41,278 nucleotides of DNA from the NCBI GenBank assembly GCA_022509205.1, contig JAFLTR010000020.1:1-41278 (forward strand), written 5' to 3'. Numbering within the stretch: the first letter of the stretch is position 1; every line of letters begins with the position of its first letter. The translations under genes were made by a program, and so were the position numbers. The DNA is from Muribaculaceae bacterium. GTDB taxonomy: Bacteria > Bacteroidota > Bacteroidia > Bacteroidales > Muribaculaceae. This document shows, piece after piece, positions 36,389-41,278 of the stretch. The notes beneath the pieces were generated by a model that worked only from the letters and a program-made list of their open reading frames with translations, had not been told where the DNA came from and searched no databases.

Positions 36389-37423
36389 ATGAAAATAATA
36401 GCAGAAGCCGGGGTCAATCACAATGGATCACTTTCCACAGCCAAAAGGATGGTGGATGCGGCCGTTGCAGCCGGTGCCGATTATATAAAGTTTCAGACCT
36501 TCCACGCTCATTCTCTGGTGACGGCACTCTGTGAGGCCGCAGACTATCAGAAAGAGAATGCAGGGGCATCAAGCCAGAAGGATATGCTCAAGAATCTCGA
36601 ACTTACATTCGAGGAGTTTAAGGACCTCAAAAGATATTGCGATGAAAAGGGGATCGGATTCTTGTCTACAGCTTTTGATGAAGACAGTATTGACTTCATA
36701 GCTTCGTTGAACCCTGACTATATGAAAGTCCCCAGTGGCGAAATCACAAATCTTCCTTTCCTGCGGAAGATGGCATCGACGAAAATACCGGTGATAATTT
36801 CTACGGGGATGTCGACTCCTGAAGAGATAGGGAAAGCCCTTAAACCCTTCCAGAAAGAGGGCTACAGGAATGATGATGTGATATTATTGCACTGCACCAC
36901 ACAATATCCTACTCCGATGGAGGACGTAAATCTACGGGCGATGAATACTGTGAGTGGAAATTTCGGCCATCCTGCCGGCTACTCCGATCATACGCTTGGT
37001 ATCGAGGTGCCTATCGCCGCTGCTACCCTTGGCGCCGTCGTAGTGGAAAAACATTTCACACTCGACAGAACAATGGAGGGACCTGACCATAAGGCATCGC
37101 TGGAACCTGATGAACTTTCCGCTATGGTTACGGCAATACGTAATATAGAAAAGGCTTTGGGCCATGGCGTAAAAGAGGTAAAGGAGTCGGAGAGTCGAAA
37201 CATAATTGCTGCTCGCAGAAGTATTGTGGCCAAGCGCCATATATCTGCCGGACAGGTGATAACCGAAGATGATATCTGCTGTAAGCGCCCCGCCACCGGA
37301 CTCACTCCAATGCTGTGGGATAAAGTAGTGGGGAGCAAGGCTATCAGGGATTTCCAACCCGATGAATTCATTGAAATCGATGAGTCAGGATGGAAATTCC
37401 CGGGATTCAAGGATTTATGGTAA
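36389..37423 (+). CDS. neuB: N-acetylneuraminate (nonulosonic acid) synthase NeuB
   Basis: Condenses phosphoenolpyruvate with N-acetylmannosamine, or a related 6-deoxy sugar, to give a sialic-type acid. The TIM-barrel domain (about 1-265) has IAEAGVNHNGS, ADYIKFQTF, DYMKVPSGEI, ISTGMSTPEE, LLHCTTQYPTP and GYSDHTLG, and the metal-binding His in VVEKHFTLDR. The C-terminal SAF/antifreeze-like domain (about 285-344) has RRSIVAKRHISAGQVIT. From sequence I cannot separate NeuB from legionaminate synthase (LegI). It is 10 bp before neuC. Confidence 0.92.
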   Translation: MKIIAEAGVNHNGSLSTAKRMVDAAVAAGADYIKFQTFHAHSLVTALCEAADYQKENAGASSQKDMLKNLELTFEEFKDLKRYCDEKGIGFLSTAFDEDSIDFIASLNPDYMKVPSGEITNLPFLRKMASTKIPVIISTGMSTPEEIGKALKPFQKEGYRNDDVILLHCTTQYPTPMEDVNLRAMNTVSGNFGHPAGYSDHTLGIEVPIAAATLGAVVVEKHFTLDRTMEGPDHKASLEPDELSAMVTAIRNIEKALGHGVKEVKESESRNIIAARRSIVAKRHISAGQVITEDDICCKRPATGLTPMLWDKVVGSKAIRDFQPDEFIEIDESGWKFPGFKDLW

Positions 37424-37433
37424 CAAAACGCTG

Positions 37434-38594
37434 ATGAAGAGAAAGAAAATCTGTTTCGTCACCGGCACACGGGCCGATTATGGCATTATGGCTCCTGTGA
37501 TGCGTGAGTTAGTCGGGCGTCCTGATACTGAATTACAGATCATAGCCACAAACATGCACCTGTCGAAAGATTATGGCATGACTGTGGAAGAGATCGAAAG
37601 AGACGGTTTTAAGGTAAATGTCAGAATAGAATCACTTGTGGAGGGTGGAGATGCTAAGTCCACGGTGCTCTCGATGGCGAGAGTGGAAGAGGGACTCGCA
37701 GAGGCCTTTGAAGATCTAAAGCCGGATCTTGTGGTGCTTCTTGGCGACCGTTACGAAGCATTGGCAGCCGCTTCGGCTGCTGTTGTTTTCAATATTCCGG
37801 TAGTGCATCTGCATGGCGGTGAAACAACAGAAGGAGCAATAGATGATTTTTTCAGGCATGCGATCACAAAGTTGAGCACTTACCATTTTGCTTCCACACC
37901 GGAATATGCGGAAAGAATTGTTGCAATGGGAGAGAAGCCGGAAAATGTATTTCATTCAGGTGCTCCCGGTGCGGAGATAAAGGAAGATATAGAAAACGCT
38001 TCACAGGAATTTGAACAGAAGACAGGGATTAAAACGGGAGAACCTTTCTTGCTGTTGTCTTTTCATCCGGTCACAATGGCTCCGGATAAAGGGGAAACAG
38101 AACTGAAAGCAATATTGAAAGCATTGGAGTCGTTTATTAATCAAGGATATAAGGTATTGGCAACTCTGCCGAATTCCGATCCCGGCACTGAGCGTATTTC
38201 CATAATGTTGAAAGAATGGTGGCTCAAACATCTCGGCACTCCGTTCCCGGTGGGTCCTCTGCAAGTAGTGCTTGAAAAATCATTAGGTTCCCGGCTCTTC
38301 CATTATGCCATGGATAATGCGGCAGCCATTATCGGGAATTCCTCGGCAGCACTTATAGAGGCTCCTTCCCATAGACTGGGAGCGGTTAACGTAGGAATAC
38401 GCCAGAAGGGTAGGGCGCATGGAGTTTCGGTGATTGATGCTCCGGCAGATGAGCAGAGGATCTCGGCTGCTCTTCAGGCAGCATTATCCCTGGAAATGAA
38501 ATCCGTATTGATGGGAATGTCGGTAGATGCCCTGAATCCGTATTATAAAGCGAATTCGGCTGCTTTCATAGCAGAGAAACTTACTAATTTTTAA
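37434..38594 (+). CDS. neuC: UDP-N-acetylglucosamine 2-epimerase (hydrolysing), NeuC type
   Basis: Converts UDP-GlcNAc to N-acetylmannosamine and UDP, giving the NeuB substrate. CFVTGTRADYGIMAPVMREL is the family's N-terminus. LLGDRYEALAAA, HLHGGETTEGAIDDFFRHAITKL (read in two parts) and GNSSAALIEAP with GIRQKGRAHGVSV are the UDP-site and catalytic segments. The ATG at 37434 is chosen (386 aa); the frame is open 72 nt further back, overlapping neuB. LegG-type enzymes acting on UDP-bacillosamine derivatives are the alternative. No CMP-sialate synthetase (neuA) is in the window. Confidence 0.9.
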   Translation: MKRKKICFVTGTRADYGIMAPVMRELVGRPDTELQIIATNMHLSKDYGMTVEEIERDGFKVNVRIESLVEGGDAKSTVLSMARVEEGLAEAFEDLKPDLVVLLGDRYEALAAASAAVVFNIPVVHLHGGETTEGAIDDFFRHAITKLSTYHFASTPEYAERIVAMGEKPENVFHSGAPGAEIKEDIENASQEFEQKTGIKTGEPFLLLSFHPVTMAPDKGETELKAILKALESFINQGYKVLATLPNSDPGTERISIMLKEWWLKHLGTPFPVGPLQVVLEKSLGSRLFHYAMDNAAAIIGNSSAALIEAPSHRLGAVNVGIRQKGRAHGVSVIDAPADEQRISAALQAALSLEMKSVLMGMSVDALNPYYKANSAAFIAEKLTNF

Positions 38595-38605
38595 ATTATT
38601 AATAT

Positions 38606-39649
38606 ATGGCAAGGAAATTGATTTTTGGAATAGCCGCCGCAGTCGGAATGATGTTTATGACCTCCGGAAAGGCGGATGCTTGCAGCAGGGTAAATTATCA
38701 TGGTGCGGACGATACTTTCGTCATTGCACGCTGTCTTGACTGGAAAACACCCATCCCGACCAATCTCTATGTCTACCCGGCCGGAATTGAGAAAGAAAGC
38801 TCCGACCAGCCGGGCGCCATTAAATGGACATCGAAATATGGTGCCGTCTATGCAGTGGGCTACGATGGCGGAATCACAGAGGGTATGAATGAGAAAGGAC
38901 TCGTGGTAAACGGTCTTTTCTGTAAGGGTACTGTATATTCCAATCCTGACACAGAGGGACGTCCTCCGATGTCGCTCGCTATGTTCGTGGGATGGCTTCT
39001 CGACCTTAATGCCACAACCGACGAATGTGTGGCCGTGCTTCAGAAACATGATTTCAATATCGGAGGGGCCACATTTGACGGTGGCACAGTTTCCGCTCTC
39101 CACTGGGGTATCACAGATGCAAGCGGTAAGAGCGTGATTGTGGAATTCGACAATGGAGAGATAAAGATTAACGATATGGGTGATTACTGGGCAATGACCA
39201 ACGATCCGCAATGGCCTTCCATGAGAGCTATCATTGACTATTGGGGAAATGTAGGAGGGGTAAATATGTTGCCGGGCACTGTCAAGAGTCCCGACCGTTG
39301 TGTGAGGGCAAATTTCTTTGCACATCATGTAGAGGCTACCTCTGATCCTGACCTTGCCGTGAATATTGCAAGAACAGTTTTGGTAAATTCATGTGTGCCT
39401 TACACATATCTTATCCAGGGGGAACCTAATGTGTCTTCAACCCAGTGGCGTTCTTATGCCGATATCAAAAACCGCAGATATTTCTTCGATATCGTTACCA
39501 ATTTCGGAATTTACTATGTCGACCTCACGAAATGCGATCTTAGGAAAGGAGCTCCGATCCTGAAACTTGACACTTCTAAGGAAACGAAACTGATGGGTGA
39601 GGCAAACCATGCGCTCAAACATTCCAACGGTTTCACTCCGATGTATTGA
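38606..39649 (+). CDS. Choloylglycine hydrolase-family enzyme (bile salt hydrolase or penicillin acylase)
   Basis: An Ntn-hydrolase of the linear-amide C-N hydrolase family, exported by the leader MARKLIFGIAAAVGMMFMTS. Cleavage after GKADA would expose Cys26 as the N-terminal nucleophile. Arg42 and Asp45 lie 16 and 19 residues after it, the same spacing as Arg18 and Asp21 after Cys2 in clostridial bile salt hydrolase, and a late KNRRYFFD fits the conserved Arg. Bile salt hydrolase and penicillin V acylase cannot be separated with certainty. It starts 11 bp after neuC and is probably in the same operon. Confidence 0.85.
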   Translation: MARKLIFGIAAAVGMMFMTSGKADACSRVNYHGADDTFVIARCLDWKTPIPTNLYVYPAGIEKESSDQPGAIKWTSKYGAVYAVGYDGGITEGMNEKGLVVNGLFCKGTVYSNPDTEGRPPMSLAMFVGWLLDLNATTDECVAVLQKHDFNIGGATFDGGTVSALHWGITDASGKSVIVEFDNGEIKINDMGDYWAMTNDPQWPSMRAIIDYWGNVGGVNMLPGTVKSPDRCVRANFFAHHVEATSDPDLAVNIARTVLVNSCVPYTYLIQGEPNVSSTQWRSYADIKNRRYFFDIVTNFGIYYVDLTKCDLRKGAPILKLDTSKETKLMGEANHALKHSNGFTPMY

Positions 39650-39741
39650 TTGGGTGGAAGTCACGAAGTCATCCTGTCTTGTCTTTAATCGCTAAACCTT
39701 CCGGAAAGATTGAAGTCTAATAAAGAAAAGATAATACTGTT

Positions 39742-40095
39742 ATGAGAAAGATATTTGCATTGATCGCTTTTTTAGGATTAGCTTTATCGGGATATGCAGA
39801 CGACAAACCCTCTTTCCCGGGTGGTGACGCAGCCCTGCAGGAATATCTTGCCAAGAATACACGTTATCCGGAGTCAGCGAAGGAGAACGGCATAGAGGGT
39901 ATTATTTCAGTAGGATTTGTTGTATTGCCTGATGGAAGTCTCCATGAAGTGAAAGTGATACGTTTTGTAGATCCTGATTTGGAGAAAGAGGCCGTGAGGG
40001 TGGTTGTGGCCATGCCTGCCTGGATTCCTGCTGAAAAGGATGGTACTCCGATTGAAGCTCCGGCGAAAGTCGATGTTCCTTTCCTTTTAGAATAA
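39742..40095 (+). CDS. Small secreted TonB C-terminal-domain protein
   Basis: A 117-aa protein: a signal peptide (MRKIFALIAFLGLALSGYA) and then a single TonB_C domain, with FPGGDAALQEYLAKNTRYP, the central GIISVGFVVLPDGSLHEVKV, and a late VVVAMPAWIPAEKDG. It lacks the N-terminal membrane anchor and the Pro-rich linker of true TonB energy transducers, so it should be periplasmic and free. Function is unknown. The 92-bp gap upstream has no clear promoter. Confidence 0.82.
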   Translation: MRKIFALIAFLGLALSGYADDKPSFPGGDAALQEYLAKNTRYPESAKENGIEGIISVGFVVLPDGSLHEVKVIRFVDPDLEKEAVRVVVAMPAWIPAEKDGTPIEAPAKVDVPFLLE

Positions 40096-40136
40096 ACAAT
40101 TTCAATAAACTATGCGGGCTAATTCAGGTCCGTGGG

Positions 40137-40829
40137 TCATAACTCCTTTTCAGGGGCAGCCCCGGATTTAGAATTAGCCTTCATTGTGTTCAAAATAATC
40201 TCTACGACTGTTTCGTCGGACACTTTGGAAGTGTCTATGCTAAGATGATAATTGCTTGCTATGCCCCATTTCTTGTCGCCGCAGAAATAATTGTAATAGG
40301 ATTCTCGATGTCTGTCATACTGACGTGCCATTTCCTCCGCTTCTTCACGAGTCATGGCCTCCTTGCGGTGCATGATTTTATCTACCCGATATTTCATTGG
40401 GGCATGCAGGAAAACACTCAGCAAATTAGGATGGTCTCTCAGGATCACATCGGCACTCCTTCCTACAATCACACAACTTCCTTTCTTACAAAGATCACGG
40501 ATCACTTTCCCTTGCACTTTATACATGTTTTCGCCGGATAGGGGAACAGTATGAAAATTGTCAGGTATGCCATAAAGACCTTGAAGCAGAGCTTTCATGA
40601 CGGAAGGTTTTTTCTCGTCGTGGTATTGAAAAATATCCGGATTGATACCTTCTGATTCAGCAGCTTTCTTGAGAAGCTCAGTGTCGTAATAGTCGATGCT
40701 GAGCCGAGATGCCAGCATGCGGCCGATACTTCTTCCGCCGCTCCCGAATTGCCGACCGATGACAATCACATAATTGTCAGCTCCATATTCGGTTTCTATC
40801 CCTCGGTTTGTTTCTTCGTTGTCAGACAT
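40137..40829 (-). CDS. Cytidylate kinase-like protein (AAA_26 family)
   Basis: A 230-aa P-loop kinase-like protein. The nucleotide loop is IGRQFGSGGRSIG near residue 25, followed by DYYDTELLKKAA, CVIVGRSADVIL and FLHAPMKYRVDKIM, which match the cytidylate-kinase-like family rather than true Cmk. The ATG at 40829 (MSDNEETNRG) is chosen. The frame is open for 186 nt more, but that part overlaps the gmd gene and is unlike the family. The natural substrate is unknown. It lies 41 bp after gmd on the same strand. Confidence 0.85.
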   Translation of the reverse strand: MSDNEETNRGIETEYGADNYVIVIGRQFGSGGRSIGRMLASRLSIDYYDTELLKKAAESEGINPDIFQYHDEKKPSVMKALLQGLYGIPDNFHTVPLSGENMYKVQGKVIRDLCKKGSCVIVGRSADVILRDHPNLLSVFLHAPMKYRVDKIMHRKEAMTREEAEEMARQYDRHRESYYNYFCGDKKWGIASNYHLSIDTSKVSDETVVEIILNTMKANSKSGAAPEKEL

Positions 40830-40870
40830 TTCCGGCTCCTGTTTCTGCAAATTTATAAATATAAATTTCC

Positions 40871-41278
40871 TTATTTTACTATTCCCTTTTCGAGGTATTC
40901 TGCGAGATTGCGGGAAACGTGTTCTCCGGCTCTTTCGATTGCCACCTTGGCCATGTCTGCTTCCACCATTAGCTTTACAAGCTCTTCGAAGGAGGTCTTT
41001 TTCAAGGGATCCCAACCGAGTTCCCTTTTTGCTTTGGCCGGGTCTCCGAGAAGGTTGACTACATCTGTGGGGCGATAGAAATCCGGGGATACTTCCACGA
41101 GAACTTTCCCAGTCTTTGCGTCGCGGCCAATTTCATTCTCTCCTTCTCCCTCGAAGACAAGGTCGATTCCGGCATGTTTGAATGCGAGAAGACAGAATTC
41201 CCGTACCGAATGTTGCTCACCGGTCGCTATCACATAGTCGTCGGGTTTGGGTTGCTGCAGTATAAGCCACATACATTC
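40871..41278 (-). CDS. gmd: GDP-mannose 4,6-dehydratase, 5' part beyond window
   Basis: The C-terminal third of Gmd, which turns GDP-mannose into GDP-4-keto-6-deoxymannose, the precursor of GDP-fucose and related sugars. The frame is open to the window edge, and the motif YVIATGEQHSVREF is highly characteristic, followed by FYRPTDVVNLLGDP and AKRELGWDP near the end. The internal ATG at 41272 lies mid-protein and is not the start. About 136 residues of an expected 350-375 are visible. GDP-L-fucose synthase is often adjacent but is not on the visible side. Confidence 0.94.
   Translation of the reverse strand, partial: ECMWLILQQPKPDDYVIATGEQHSVREFCLLAFKHAGIDLVFEGEGENEIGRDAKTGKVLVEVSPDFYRPTDVVNLLGDPAKAKRELGWDPLKKTSFEELVKLMVEADMAKVAIERAGEHVSRNLAEYLEKGIVK

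Overview
The window looks like chromosome from a gut-type Bacteroidales (Bacteroidota), possibly near the Muribaculaceae or Prevotellaceae; that family-level guess is inference. Support comes from promoter boxes of the Bacteroidota type (TAnnTTTG, with TTTG about 20 bp upstream in the best case), lack of strong Shine-Dalgarno sequences, many lipoproteins, families largely restricted to this phylum (DUF3575, DUF5119, fimbrillin, DUF4861, DUF3822, DUF1460, GH97), and a propeller/Y_Y_Y-type regulator. No rRNA, tRNA, insertion sequence, integrase or CRISPR array was seen.

Layout. 1-8174 is housekeeping: the start of a DUF2795 gene (cut by the window edge), a cobalamin adenosyltransferase, dnaX, then rimP-nusA-infB-folK. 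8154-24052 is a carbohydrate-use region: a ROK sugar kinase, DUF4861 lipoprotein, GH88 unsaturated glucuronyl hydrolase, a heparinase II/III-fold lyase on the opposite strand, a frameshifted GH127/146 beta-L-arabinofuranosidase, a secreted alpha/beta hydrolase, a GH28-like beta-helix protein, a GH97 enzyme, and a membrane-bound propeller/AraC regulator. No SusC/SusD pair is present. Lyase plus GH88 implies cleavage of a uronic-acid-containing glycan followed by hydrolysis of the unsaturated uronate; GH127 and GH97 imply arabinofuranose and alpha-hexose side chains. 24012-27415 is a DUF3575-DUF5119-fimbrillin surface-appendage operon. 27791-31019 holds a small membrane protein, dnaJ-grpE and ispE.

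31028-41278 mixes envelope and metabolic genes: neuD, an apparently inactive DUF1460 protein, L-asparaginase, DUF3822-rsmD-ribBA, then neuB-neuC followed at once by a choloylglycine-hydrolase-family enzyme, a small TonB-C-domain protein, a cytidylate-kinase-like protein and the end of gmd. neuB/neuC/neuD point to a nonulosonic (sialic-type) acid and gmd to GDP-deoxysugars, so surface glycan synthesis is a theme at this end.

Most notable observations: four to five copies of a short palindrome AATC-NN-GATT just before neuB; the GH127 frameshift, which falls exactly on an A-AAA-AAT heptamer where a -1 shift restores the full enzyme; a DUF1460 protein that seems to lack both catalytic residues; a membrane-tethered propeller-AraC regulator with no kinase or receiver; a fimbrillin with an extra AT-richer C-terminal domain; and a hairpin plus T-run in the leader of rimP-nusA-infB.
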